Source of the DNA: Bradyrhizobium septentrionale | GTDB taxonomy: Bacteria; Pseudomonadota; Alphaproteobacteria; Rhizobiales; Xanthobacteraceae | Length of the DNA stretch: 64,000 nucleotides | Assembly (NCBI RefSeq): GCF_011516645.4 | Contig: NZ_CP088285.1 | Coordinates: forward strand, 1 to 64,000 | Direction: 5' to 3' | The notes under the pieces: model-generated | What the model was told of the DNA's origin: nothing | Database searches by the model: none | The model's input: only the letters and a program-made list of their open reading frames with translations | Shown: piece after piece, positions 9,133 through 17,724 of the stretch | How the letters are laid out: every line of letters starts with the position of its first letter | Numbering within the stretch: the first letter of the stretch is position 1 | Program-made: the position numbers and the translations under genes

Positions 9133-10203
9133 CTAGCCGGGGTTGAAGTTCGCGCGATCTCGCAGCAGCTCGGGGTTCACCAGATCGAGCGTGGTCAGCG
9201 TCCCGGTATTGTTGTCCTGGGTGAATGTGCAGTTCTGCATTTTCATATTGTTGTTCAGCATCGCCATCGGCGAGTAGACGAAGACATCATCGCCTGCGCG
9301 CCAGAGGCTGGAGCCATCGCGCAGCCAGCCTTGCACCACGATGGTTGCCTGAATCGTGGTGCCTTCATGCCAGACGCTTTCGTTCTTCGCGCGGGCCTGT
9401 ATCTCGGCCTGCGTCTTCACCGGCTGCTCGGCGGCAGTGATCAGCTTGCTGAACACCGGGGATGAGCCGCCGACCTTGCCGGTCAGCTCGCTGGCGGCAG
9501 TGCCTGAATTGTCGTCGCTGGCTGGTGCCTGCCCATCGACCCGATATTCGGTATAGGTATGCTCGTGCGTGATCACGCACTGGCATGATTTGATGTTCTG
9601 GCCTTCCACCAGCTGGGCCACGACAGCCCCGGAATGATCGCCGATCAGCAGGAAGTTGCCCTGACTATCCGAGCCCATCACCACGCCGCGAGGTCGCGCG
9701 ATGCGTTCAAGGAAGTCCCAGACCAGCTCGCCCTTTTCGTTCTGCAGCTTGTCGAACGGCGTCATGTCGGGCAAGCCGATCACTTTCAGCCCGACGCCAT
9801 AGGAGGAGATCACCTCCTGCGCCACCTGCACGATGTTCTTCTTGTCGAAGTTGCCGGTCTTGGTATCAACGCTTGAGCGCGCCGCCCAGGCGGTGGCGCT
9901 CTTGCCGATCAGCATCACGCCGTGCGCGTGCGCGTCATAGGCGACCTGTCGCGTCTCGATGTAGCCGCTGACCGCGCGCTGCCCAGCCAGATCGATGGTG
10001 CATTGATCACCCGGCTTGAACTGCAGCTTTGCGATCAGCGGGAAGGGCCCGCCCTTCTTGTTGATGATCGGGTCGCGCTCGGCTGCAGTGAAGCGGAAAT
10101 AGGTGAAGCTGTCGGCCCAGCGGTGCTGCACCCAGACCGATTCCCAGTCTTCGAACTTCTGGCCGTTGACTTCAAGAACGGCGACTTCTTGCGGTTTCGG
10201 CAT
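9133..10203 (-). CDS. Baseplate hub protein (Mu gp44/gpP, late-control D-like)
   Basis: This 356-aa protein begins with a hub beta-barrel (EVNGQKFEDWESVWVQ), carries the conserved region with DKLQNEKGELVWDFLERIA and ends in a late-control-type repeat (ESVWHEGTTIQATIVVQGW). The hub links the tail tube to the spike. Length matches Mu gp44 (about 380 aa). It lies directly downstream of the DNA-circulation gene pair. Confidence 0.9.
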   Translation of the reverse strand: MPKPQEVAVLEVNGQKFEDWESVWVQHRWADSFTYFRFTAAERDPIINKKGGPFPLIAKLQFKPGDQCTIDLAGQRAVSGYIETRQVAYDAHAHGVMLIGKSATAWAARSSVDTKTGNFDKKNIVQVAQEVISSYGVGLKVIGLPDMTPFDKLQNEKGELVWDFLERIARPRGVVMGSDSQGNFLLIGDHSGAVVAQLVEGQNIKSCQCVITHEHTYTEYRVDGQAPASDDNSGTAASELTGKVGGSSPVFSKLITAAEQPVKTQAEIQARAKNESVWHEGTTIQATIVVQGWLRDGSSLWRAGDDVFVYSPMAMLNNNMKMQNCTFTQDNNTGTLTTLDLVNPELLRDRANFNPG

Positions 10204-10208
10204 GATGA

Positions 10209-10877
10209 TCAGGCCGACAGCGCTTGGCCGCTCGGCTGGCAGAAAGCCGGATGCACGACCTTGTTCTCGGCGCGCAGCTCATCGCTGCGCGAGGCGTCGG
10301 CATAGAGTTTGTAAGCCATCACCAGACTCGGCAGCGGCTCGTAAAATCTGAAGTTGACCACGCGCGGCAGCGGTCGCGCGGTCGCTGCCAGATGCTGAGT
10401 GACGGCACCATGCAGCGCCACCAGCATCTGGAAAGTCATCTGGTCCATATCGTCGGCGGCGATCTCCTCGGCGTCCTGGAACGGCTGCTGCAGCTGCTGC
10501 TTGATCGCGGTGACATCCTGTCGGCTGACAAAGGTCATGCTGGCGATGATGCGGCACTGCGCGGCGAGGCAAAGCCGGATGCCCGCGTCCATCACCAGCG
10601 CGCCGCCCAGCGTTACCGGGGCCTCGCCCTCGATCTGCTGGCGGACATACTCCAGCTGCTGCGCCTTCGCGCCAGCCTGCCGCGCCAGCTCGAAGCATTC
10701 ATCGAGCGGCGGGCCCAGCGCGTCATCGATGCAAAGTTTGTAAGCGTTTGCCCGCGTGTCGCTGATGGCGGTGCGGGCTTCTGATCCGGCGCGGCCCTGC
10801 GATGGCACGGTGCCAAGCAGATTGGTCAGCATCCGGTCAACTATCGGTGCGGCTTCATTGGCGTCGAGCCGCTTCAT
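10209..10877 (-). CDS. C-terminal half of split Mu gpN (gp43)-type protein
   Basis: The 222-aa product corresponds to the C-terminal part of the Mu DNA-circulation protein N. It ends with the family tail LVMAYKLYADASRSDELRAE followed by NKVVHPAF. The ATG at 10877 overlaps the stop of the upstream N-terminal half (ATGA). In Mu the two parts are one chain of about 490 aa; here they are two coupled proteins of 183 and 222 aa. Both remain open with normal codon use, so the split need not be inactivating. Confidence 0.8.
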   Translation of the reverse strand: MKRLDANEAAPIVDRMLTNLLGTVPSQGRAGSEARTAISDTRANAYKLCIDDALGPPLDECFELARQAGAKAQQLEYVRQQIEGEAPVTLGGALVMDAGIRLCLAAQCRIIASMTFVSRQDVTAIKQQLQQPFQDAEEIAADDMDQMTFQMLVALHGAVTQHLAATARPLPRVVNFRFYEPLPSLVMAYKLYADASRSDELRAENKVVHPAFCQPSGQALSA

Positions 10878-11425
10878 CGGTTGAGCCCAATCGCTGGCGG
10901 CAGCGGCAGAGCTGACAGCGAGCGCAGCACCTGAGATCGCAGCGCCTCGCTGGTCTGCACAATCGCGGTGGCAGTGGCGGCGGCTGGCGCAAAGGTCTGC
11001 GGATCGAGCCCGTACTCCATGAACGTCATGTCGATCACGCAATAGCCGCCGAAGCGCTCCTCTTCGGTCAGGCGATAGCGCGGGCAGATCACCAGCTGCG
11101 AGGCCTGCGTCGGCAGCTGCAGCGTGCCTGGACCTTCGGCCTCCAACTGCCTGACCAGCTGATCGCGCGGCTGGCGGTAGTCGCGCTGATAGAGCGAGTC
11201 GCCGCTGTCGTAGGGAAACACGATGCAGTAGCCGCGCACGTTGAACTCGCGCGCAGCTCGGCCCATGTCCTCGGCATAGGGCAGGTCCTTTTTCGGGAAC
11301 TGATGCTGCACGATCCTGCGCCCGCTCTCGCGCCCGTTGGCCTCGCAATGGAAGCGAGCGCCATTGAACGAGGCGGGCATCAGGCTTTGCCGCCACAGCG
11401 CGGGCAGATCGAAAATGTTGCTCAT
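10874..11425 (-). CDS. N-terminal half of Mu gpN (gp43)-type DNA-circulation/tail protein (DNA_circ_N)
   Basis: The 183-aa protein carries the DNA_circ_N domain: a start SLMPASFNGARFHCEANGRE, then GRRIVQHQFPKKDLPYAEDM and the motif GYCIVFPYDSGDSLYQRD. In Mu this domain is the N-terminal half of a larger tail protein, which lies between tape measure and hub as here. The stop overlaps the start of the next ORF, which supplies the missing C-terminal half. Confidence 0.85.
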   Translation of the reverse strand: MSNIFDLPALWRQSLMPASFNGARFHCEANGRESGRRIVQHQFPKKDLPYAEDMGRAAREFNVRGYCIVFPYDSGDSLYQRDYRQPRDQLVRQLEAEGPGTLQLPTQASQLVICPRYRLTEEERFGGYCVIDMTFMEYGLDPQTFAPAAATATAIVQTSEALRSQVLRSLSALPLPPAIGLNR

Positions 11426-13821
11426 ATCGGCGGGCTCTCCATTCCCGGCCCTCGGCGCGCGGGCTCCATCTGCGTCTGGCGATTGATCTCGACATTCTTG
11501 AACAGGCCGCCGCCTTCAGCGCCGACGCTGGTGCCCTTCGGCGCGTTGACATCGACACTGATCTTGCCGGTGCCTTCGACCTTGGTGGATGCGGCCTGCG
11601 TCTTGTCGATCTGCTGGCGATCCCGAACCGCCAGCGCGGCGCGCTTCGCGGTCAAGCCTTCGTCGGCTTCCTTGTGGCCCGGATTGACTTCGCCATGTCC
11701 GAAGATCGGCGTGTTCGGATATCGCAACGCCATAAACTTCGCATAGGCCTGCGCCTGCTGCGGCGTGACATCCTTGTCGTCCTTGGCGATGATCTCCATG
11801 CCGACGACATTGCGGTTCGAGAGGCCTGCACCCTTGCCCCAGCCGGTTCTCATGTGCGACGCGCCGGGGCTGCCGGTCTGGACGATGTTGCCTTCGCGAT
11901 CCATCACATACTGAACGCCGAGGCCGCGCTGGCGCAGCGTGTTCTGCACGCCCGCAACGCTGCCGCGCCCGCCAGTATGATGGGTGATGAAGGCTGCAGG
12001 ATCACCGCCGCCGACTGCGCTCACTCTCGGCGGCAGATCGCCCGCTGGTGTGTCGCCAGCGCCAGCGCCGCTACCTGGGCCAGCGGTCTGCCCGTTCGGT
12101 GCTGGACCTCCCGGCAATCCCTCGCGCGGCCCGACGCCGACGCGTGCTGCACCGTGGTACGGACGCCAGCCGGTCTTCCCCACATTCGACAGCGCGTAGT
12201 CGATGGTCGCTTTCTCGTTCGCCGGATCGAGCGGATCGAGGCCGGTCTTTTTCTGAAACTCGTTGCCGAGCCCGCCGCCTGTATAGAGCTGGAATGCACC
12301 GCCGGACTTGCCGCGATCACCGAGGAAGGTCCGCAGGCCTTCCGACTTCGCCACGCGAACCGCTGTATCGGGATCGACGCCATACTTCTTTGCGGTCTCG
12401 CGGATATAGGGCTCCATCCCGCGCGGATCGTCGCCCTTGCCGAGCGAGATCGGTCCCTTGGTGTTCGGCGTGCCGCCACCGCCGCCGCCATGCGCTGGTG
12501 TCGATCCTGCGCCTGCGCCCGAGCCTGCACCGACATCGCTGCCATAGGGCGCGCTCCGGCCGAGGTCGGCATAGCCGCCGCCGCCGAAGGGGCGGCCCAT
12601 GCCGCCGCCACCGCGCGGCCCAAAGGGCCCGCCGCCGCCCGGACTGTAGGCTGCAGGGATGATGCCGCCGCCGCCAGCGCCGCCACCGAATCCGGTCGGC
12701 TGGTAGCCGCCGCCGCGCAGCAGCTCGGTCAGCTGCTTGGTGGCCTCGGTGTTCTTCTCCAGCTCCTGCGGGACGCGATCTTTCCATCGATCCTCGAATG
12801 ACCTTCCGCCACCGCCGCCGCCGATGCCGAACTTGTCGAACTTTTCCTGAATGCTCTCCTTGGCCTTGTCGGGCCGCAGCAGGTGCTCCTCCTGCACTTG
12901 TGTGATCTTCTTGGTGAGGGAATCGAGCGCGCCCTCGGCCAGCTTCAGCGCGGTGATCAGGTACGGGATGAAGGGCTGCTTCATCGACTCGACCAGATCG
13001 TCGTACTTCTTGGTGACCTGTCCCCACTGGTTGGCCAGCGCCACCGCGTTGGCCTGTCGCGCATCGGCGAGTTTCTGCTCCTCGGCGCTCAGCTTGGTGA
13101 GCGCGCCAGCCGCAGCCAGCTGCGCGTTGTAGCCCTGCAGCTGCCAGAAATTGTTGCGGCGGTTGGCGGCTTCCTGCTCGCTGGCTCCCGCCCTGATGGC
13201 GTTGCGATAGACCTGCTCGCCCCCCTCGCGGATGATGTTGAGCTGGGTGGTGATGTCCTTCGCATGCGTCAGGCGGTCGAGATAGGCCTGCATGTTGGCG
13301 ACCGACTGCGCATCGGGCCCTGCGTTCTTCAGCAGCTCCAGCCGCAGCTGACTGCCTTGGCGCTGCAGGTCCGCGATCTTCGCCGACACCGCGCTCACCG
13401 AATTGGCGGCGGTCTCGCCCGAGATGCCGAAGGCCTTCAGCTGCTCGATGACATCCTTGTATTGCGAGGGGCTCACGCCGATCTGTTTCGCCTGCTGGTT
13501 CAGCGTCCTGATCTTCTCGGCATATTCGACCAGCGCCTTGCTCTGCCGCATGATCTCGAAGCCGAACAGCGCGAGCCCCGCGGCGCCAGCGGCCAGCCCG
13601 CCGCGTAGCATGCCGAGCCCCTTGAAGGTCTCGCCGATCTCGTTGCCGAGGCCCTTAATCGTTTGCTGCAGCTCGCCGGTTTCGCGCTTGAACTTTTCGA
13701 GATGCTGCTGACCAGCGCCGCTGCCGAGCAGCTTGACCTCTTCATTGAGTTTCGTCAGCCCAGCCGAAGCGTTGTCGGCCAGCGTAACTGTTAGGCGCAG
13801 CTCTTCCTGTTCAGTGGCCAT
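11422..13821 (-). CDS. Tail tape-measure protein with built-in lysozyme-like and amidase domains
   Basis: This 799-aa protein starts with a coiled coil and a hydrophobic segment (about 65-90) typical of tape measures. Next come Gly/Pro-rich linkers, then a transglycosylase/tail-lysozyme-like segment at about 465-560 (YGVDPDTAVRVAKSEGLR, then SGGAFQLYTGGGLG). An N-acetylmuramoyl-alanine amidase-2/PGRP-like domain follows at about 605-735, with the THH motif (His614/615), FGHGEVNPG (His709) and HKEADEG (Asp720). The protein sets tail length and would hydrolyse peptidoglycan during injection. The start overlaps the chaperone frame as TGATG. Confidence 0.88.
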   Translation of the reverse strand: MATEQEELRLTVTLADNASAGLTKLNEEVKLLGSGAGQQHLEKFKRETGELQQTIKGLGNEIGETFKGLGMLRGGLAAGAAGLALFGFEIMRQSKALVEYAEKIRTLNQQAKQIGVSPSQYKDVIEQLKAFGISGETAANSVSAVSAKIADLQRQGSQLRLELLKNAGPDAQSVANMQAYLDRLTHAKDITTQLNIIREGGEQVYRNAIRAGASEQEAANRRNNFWQLQGYNAQLAAAGALTKLSAEEQKLADARQANAVALANQWGQVTKKYDDLVESMKQPFIPYLITALKLAEGALDSLTKKITQVQEEHLLRPDKAKESIQEKFDKFGIGGGGGGRSFEDRWKDRVPQELEKNTEATKQLTELLRGGGYQPTGFGGGAGGGGIIPAAYSPGGGGPFGPRGGGGMGRPFGGGGYADLGRSAPYGSDVGAGSGAGAGSTPAHGGGGGGTPNTKGPISLGKGDDPRGMEPYIRETAKKYGVDPDTAVRVAKSEGLRTFLGDRGKSGGAFQLYTGGGLGNEFQKKTGLDPLDPANEKATIDYALSNVGKTGWRPYHGAARVGVGPREGLPGGPAPNGQTAGPGSGAGAGDTPAGDLPPRVSAVGGGDPAAFITHHTGGRGSVAGVQNTLRQRGLGVQYVMDREGNIVQTGSPGASHMRTGWGKGAGLSNRNVVGMEIIAKDDKDVTPQQAQAYAKFMALRYPNTPIFGHGEVNPGHKEADEGLTAKRAALAVRDRQQIDKTQAASTKVEGTGKISVDVNAPKGTSVGAEGGGLFKNVEINRQTQMEPARRGPGMESPPI

Positions 13822-14015
13822 CAGTCATCATCATCTGCTGCTGCCTGCTGCGCGCGGTCAATCTGCGCGGTGCGATGCAGGTGCAACCAGACATCGCTCA
13901 GCGGCATCGACAAAAACACTTCAGGGCTGACGTGATACCAGCGTGCCAGGCGGTAGCAGTCGAGGATGATCTCCTCCTCGCTGCCTACCAGGCCGCTGGA
14001 TCGGGAAGAAAAAAA
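13821..14015 (-). CDS. Frameshift extension of the tail-assembly chaperone (GT-type product)
   Basis: Reading in the -1 frame from the T7 run gives 62 residues. They include GLVGSEEEIILDCYRLARWY and HVSPEVFLSMPLSDVWLHLH, ending in DDDD. This is the pattern of the short second half of tail-assembly chaperones (gpE/E', G/GT). It has no good start of its own and it overlaps the tape-measure start as TGATG. It should be made as a fusion to the upstream 144-aa protein. Confidence 0.8.
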   Translation of the reverse strand, partial: FFSSRSSGLVGSEEEIILDCYRLARWYHVSPEVFLSMPLSDVWLHLHRTAQIDRAQQAAADDDD

Positions 14016-14419
14016 CGCCGCAGCCGGTAGGCGCAGCTGTTCCAGTCGCGCGGGTCCATCTCCTCGATGAACGGCGGCAGCACTCCCGACAGCGCTGCGA
14101 TCATGTAGGACATCTTGCGCTCGTCGATCAGCACATCACCGTCTTGATTGACGCGGATCGGATTGCCATAGCGGTTGATGTCACCAGCTCGCGGCTCGCG
14201 CAGCGAGATTTCCCTGACATCCTCACCGCGATTGTTGCGGATCGGCTTATAGATCAGTTTGACGATGATGGGCCACTCATCCTGCTCCAGCGGCCCCACT
14301 TCATCCGGGGACGGCTCGATCTCGGGCGGCGGCACCGCCCGCTTGGTGCCGCTCGGCGGGATGATCTCGGGCTCGGGCTTGTCGTCCACGAAGCCCTCAT
14401 GTCTCGGCTTGACGTTCAC
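13985..14419 (-). CDS. Tail assembly chaperone, Mu gp41-like (upstream frame)
   Basis: This 144-aa protein has the TAC signature of Mu gp41 (VKLIYKPIRNNRGEDVREIS, then MSYMIAALSGVLPPFIEEMD, ending RRFFLPDPAAW). It lies between the tube and tape-measure genes, the fixed position of tail chaperones in long-tailed phages. A slippery T7 run overlaps its last codons and would make a longer fusion. The start overlaps the stop of the tube gene (ATGA). Confidence 0.88.
   Translation of the reverse strand: MNVKPRHEGFVDDKPEPEIIPPSGTKRAVPPPEIEPSPDEVGPLEQDEWPIIVKLIYKPIRNNRGEDVREISLREPRAGDINRYGNPIRVNQDGDVLIDERKMSYMIAALSGVLPPFIEEMDPRDWNSCAYRLRRFFLPDPAAW
14009..14015 (-). promoter_or_regulatory. Programmed -1 frameshift slippery heptamer
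   Basis: Minus strand TTTTTTT is read T_TTT_TTT in the chaperone frame (codons CGT TTT TTT CTT). Slippage by -1 reads on through 62 residues to the tape-measure start. The site is 8 codons before the zero-frame stop, as in Mu and lambda-type tail genes. Confidence 0.75.
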
Positions 14420-14781
14420 AGGGCCATCTCCTCACACGTCAGGCCTTCCCAGCGCACGCGGACCTGACCATCTCGGGTGTTGTTCTCGAAGCCGCCCTTG
14501 CAGGTCGCGCTGGTGAGCACGTACTGCATGCGGTTGGCAAGCTGCGCGACCACCGTGACATCGGTCTCGGCGAGCAGCGTCTCCAGCGACAGGCCGGGGA
14601 CGGTTGACAGATCGCCCTCGATGTACCGCACGCGCGGCAGCTCCTGATAGCCATGCACGCCGTCCTGTCCCGCGATCATGGTGCGCTCGACGGGCGACGG
14701 GCTGACCGTGAAGTTGCCGCGCAGCGCCAGCTGATCGCCATCGACGGTCAGGAAGGCGATGCCCGCGATTCTTTGTGCCAT
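14416..14781 (-). CDS. Tail tube protein (Mu gpM family)
   Basis: The 121-aa protein fits the Mu gpM tube family: an N-terminal GIAFLTVDGDQLALRGNFTV, the motif GQDGVHGYQELPRVRYIEGD and a closing beta strand. It polymerises inside the sheath. Order sheath, tube, chaperone, tape measure is canonical for Mu-like contractile tails. It lies 32 bp downstream of the sheath gene. Confidence 0.92.
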   Translation of the reverse strand: MAQRIAGIAFLTVDGDQLALRGNFTVSPSPVERTMIAGQDGVHGYQELPRVRYIEGDLSTVPGLSLETLLAETDVTVVAQLANRMQYVLTSATCKGGFENNTRDGQVRVRWEGLTCEEMAL

Positions 14782-14813
14782 TGTTCAGTCTCCTCTGGAG
14801 TTGCGGGGTGAGA

Positions 14814-16382
14814 TCAGGAAGCGCCCGACGCGGCGTTGAACGGCGGCGACGGCTGGCCGATGATCTGGCTGTCGATGCCTCGGTCGTACTGCAGCCTGAA
14901 CTGCGCCAGCACCGCGAAGATGCGCAGCTGGTTGATCAGGTCAGGCGGATACAGGACGTTGACGCGGTTCGGATCGTTGGGGTCGCGCTCAACGATCAGG
15001 TGCTGCTTGAAGGCCGCGAGGTTCTCGACAAGGCCGACATACATATCCTGCTGATACTCGGAGACCAGCTCGGCCTTGATGATGCCGGGAGTGACGATGG
15101 CCTGACCTGCGCCGAACTTGGTGCCGTCATCAGCCAGCTTGTGGCGCGGGAATTTCGACGTGATGGCGTGCTTCTGATTGCGCAGCAGCTTCGCCAGTGT
15201 CGCGAGCGTCGTCACCAGCTCATAGGCATCATCGGGCTGGCCGTAGAGGTTGGTCTGATACGTGGTCTGCTCTCGCGCGATCATCGGCTGGTTGTCGGCA
15301 CCGATCTTTGCGATGGCGAGGCCATTGGATGCCAGCGAGTTCAGCTCAACGAAGTCGAACCGCTCGTGGATCGGCGCGGCCTTGATCTGGTTCAGCGTCA
15401 GCGCCTGCAGCGGACGCGCCGGATCGTTGATCAGGGCTCGCTGCGCCTTCGCAGCATAGGCCGCCGCCCACTCGAATGAAGGCGAGGGCGAAGCGACTTC
15501 CAGCGCCATCACCGACTCGACGCCGCTGTTGTACTGGTCGCCGAACAGCACGAGATCGGCATAGGTGCCGCGCTTGGCCGAGAAGACATGGCCGAACAAC
15601 TCGCGCTGCCAGCCCCAGCGGCCCTGATCGGTGAAACCATATTCCTGATCCCACGCGAACAGCGAGTTGCTGTCGGTGTACGGCATTGCGACATATTCGA
15701 ACGGCTCTTCGCCGAGGTTGATGATCGCGTTGTCGAAGTCAGGCGCTCCGGTGCCGCCAGTCAGGAATGCGGTCGAAGGCAGATCGATGCCGAGCCCGAT
15801 GGGAGTCTGCTCGCCGCCTCGGCTGCCGTAGTAGTTCAGCGAGACGCTGATGTCGTTGGCGTTGACGCTCTTGAACACCGAGGTGATGGTGACCGCGCCA
15901 GTGACGGATGCAGCAGTGACAGGAAGCGCCACGTCCGCATTGATCGCAGCGGCGATGGCGTCGGCGATCTCGGGGATGGTGTCAGTGGTCGAGACCTGCA
16001 CCGGAACATGCTCGCCCGCGATGTACAGATGGATGGTGCCAGCAGCAGTCGGCACGGTGGTGATCGTGACGTCGCCAGTGGCAGCTGCCGCGCCGACCGG
16101 CTCGGCGACCGGCAAGCCCCAGACCTCGTTAGCGAAGTTGTTGGCGAAGAACGCCTTGAACATTCGCGCCAGCTCAGAGCCTTCACCGAAAGCCTGATCG
16201 GCCTGCGCCTGGCTGCCAATCGGAATCGCGATGTCCTCGGTGGCATTGCCTGCGGCGACTTTCATGCCGACCAGCAGCGCCCGCAGATTGATGGTCGGCA
16301 GGCCTGCCATCGACGGATCGACTTCGACCCAGTAGAGCGGCACCTTGATATTGGCGGGGATGTTGGCAAAGCTAATCGGCAT
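14814..16382 (-). CDS. Contractile tail sheath protein (Mu gpL family)
   Basis: The 522-aa protein begins SFANIPANIKVPLYWVEVDP, which matches the start of Mu gpL sheath proteins (about 495 aa). The C-terminal sheath domain includes VLYPPDLINQLRIFAVLAQF and FRLQYD. It forms the outer contractile layer. Its presence shows a myovirus-type tail. Confidence 0.95.
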   Translation of the reverse strand: MPISFANIPANIKVPLYWVEVDPSMAGLPTINLRALLVGMKVAAGNATEDIAIPIGSQAQADQAFGEGSELARMFKAFFANNFANEVWGLPVAEPVGAAAATGDVTITTVPTAAGTIHLYIAGEHVPVQVSTTDTIPEIADAIAAAINADVALPVTAASVTGAVTITSVFKSVNANDISVSLNYYGSRGGEQTPIGLGIDLPSTAFLTGGTGAPDFDNAIINLGEEPFEYVAMPYTDSNSLFAWDQEYGFTDQGRWGWQRELFGHVFSAKRGTYADLVLFGDQYNSGVESVMALEVASPSPSFEWAAAYAAKAQRALINDPARPLQALTLNQIKAAPIHERFDFVELNSLASNGLAIAKIGADNQPMIAREQTTYQTNLYGQPDDAYELVTTLATLAKLLRNQKHAITSKFPRHKLADDGTKFGAGQAIVTPGIIKAELVSEYQQDMYVGLVENLAAFKQHLIVERDPNDPNRVNVLYPPDLINQLRIFAVLAQFRLQYDRGIDSQIIGQPSPPFNAASGAS

Positions 16383-16407
16383 AGCGTCCTCCTATGATCG
16401 CGCCTGG

Positions 16408-16725
16408 TTACGCAGCGTCGTTGCCGCCCTCGGGGCGTGCGCCGTGCTGCGGTCTGCGGCGCTCTTGCGGTTTCGATTGCTCTTGCTCGGCGGGCTCGTC
16501 GCGCGTGATCGAGCCCTCGGCCAGCCTGCGCTTGGTGAAGCGATCATTCGGCCAGACCTTGCCGCCCTCTGCAGGGAAGCCGCCGCCCTTGGGATGCTTC
16601 AGCACCGCGCGGTATTCTTCCTTGGCCGGTGAGACGCGGATGCCGGGAGCGACGGTTTCGGCGATCATCTGCACGCGCTCGTTCTGGCGCTTTCCGCGAA
16701 GCGCGACCTTGCTCATAACCCTCAT
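16408..16725 (-). CDS. Mu gp38-like small protein (DUF2635)
   Basis: The 105-aa protein contains the DUF2635 pattern (a KHPKGGGFPAEGGKVWPND block followed by a basic stretch FTKRRLAEGSI) and an Arg/Gln-rich tail longer than usual. In Mu the equivalent lies directly upstream of the sheath gene, as here. It overlaps the preceding gene by 4 bp. The function of the family is not known. Confidence 0.75.
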   Translation of the reverse strand: MRVMSKVALRGKRQNERVQMIAETVAPGIRVSPAKEEYRAVLKHPKGGGFPAEGGKVWPNDRFTKRRLAEGSITRDEPAEQEQSKPQERRRPQHGARPEGGNDAA

Positions 16726-17366
16726 TGCTTTGTCTCCCTCTTCATGGCCTTGCGAAGTTGATCGAACTGGTACTGGACGTGAATCTGCTGGCGCTGATCC
16801 ATGTCGGCCTGCGAGTCACCGGGCTTGATGCCGGTGACCACATCGATGGTGTTGAGATCGTCGGTGATGATCGGCGGCCAGCCGCTGCGGAAGAAAATTG
16901 AAACGTCGTATTGCAGCTCGGCGACCGGCGTTTCGTTATTGAGGCCAGCGGCTCCGAAGACATGGCGGCGCACGCCGCGTGGCAGGCTCTCGATCATGGT
17001 GTTGTCAGGCAGGCTGCTGAGCACCACGTTCATCAGCTTCTGATCCGGCCAAAGCCGGTTCATGATCCTCCACCAAGCCGCATCGATCTGCGCCTCGGCG
17101 GCAACCTGATCGTTATTCGCGACCACCACCGAGAAGCCGATGCGCAGCGTATGGCTGAAGCGGATATGTCCCGCGTTGCCATCACCATCCGGCAGCATCT
17201 GCTCCTCGATGATGTAGACGCCCAGGTACGGCAGCAACTGATGCTGCACGCTCAGCATCTTGGTCTTGCGCGCGGTGTAGCTGGCGAAGAACGGATCGGT
17301 GCTCACCGCATCGAACAGCCCGTCGCGAATCACCAGCGAGTAGGACTGCGTGTCGGTGAGGCCCAT
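16722..17366 (-). CDS. Tail-completion/neck protein, Mu gp37-like
   Basis: This 214-aa protein occupies the gp37 (tail terminator) position just before gp38 and the sheath. It contains SHTLRIGFSVVVANNDQVAA and VAELQYDVSIFFRSGWPPI, patterns of tail-terminator families that bind the head-proximal end of the tail tube. The assignment depends mainly on position. Confidence 0.7.
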   Translation of the reverse strand: MGLTDTQSYSLVIRDGLFDAVSTDPFFASYTARKTKMLSVQHQLLPYLGVYIIEEQMLPDGDGNAGHIRFSHTLRIGFSVVVANNDQVAAEAQIDAAWWRIMNRLWPDQKLMNVVLSSLPDNTMIESLPRGVRRHVFGAAGLNNETPVAELQYDVSIFFRSGWPPIITDDLNTIDVVTGIKPGDSQADMDQRQQIHVQYQFDQLRKAMKRETKQ

Positions 17367-17367
17367 G

Positions 17368-17724
17368 TCACATGATCGTTTCGAACTTTCGGATGGTCAG
17401 CATGGTCTGGCCGCCGCCATCGCTCGATGCATCGGTGATCTGGTATTCGCCGCGCGGCACGTTGTTGCAGTCCTTGGGGATCACCAGATGATCGTCCTGC
17501 TGCGGCAGCACGCTGAACTCGCTCTCGCGGATATCGAGGATCGTGCGCTGGTCGGAATAGAGTTGCCCATCGAGGCCAGCGACATCGAGGCTGTAGGTAT
17601 TGAGGATGCCGCGCCGCGTGTAGTCAGGCTGCCCCGGCTGCGACTTGATCGGCTTGAACACGACAGGCACCGCCCAGAAGTCGAAGATCGGCCCCTGCAG
17701 CAGCACATCGAGATTCACGGCCAT
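17368..17724 (-). CDS. Putative head-tail joining protein, 118 aa
   Basis: The 118-aa beta-rich protein (PIFDFWAVPVVFKPIKSQPG, then GEYQITDASSDGGGQTMLT) resembles lambda FII-like joining proteins in size and strand pattern. It follows the gp10-like gene (10-bp overlap) and precedes the gp37-like gene by one base. This neck position supports a connector role; similarity is too weak to name a family firmly. Confidence 0.6.
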   Translation of the reverse strand: MAVNLDVLLQGPIFDFWAVPVVFKPIKSQPGQPDYTRRGILNTYSLDVAGLDGQLYSDQRTILDIRESEFSVLPQQDDHLVIPKDCNNVPRGEYQITDASSDGGGQTMLTIRKFETIM

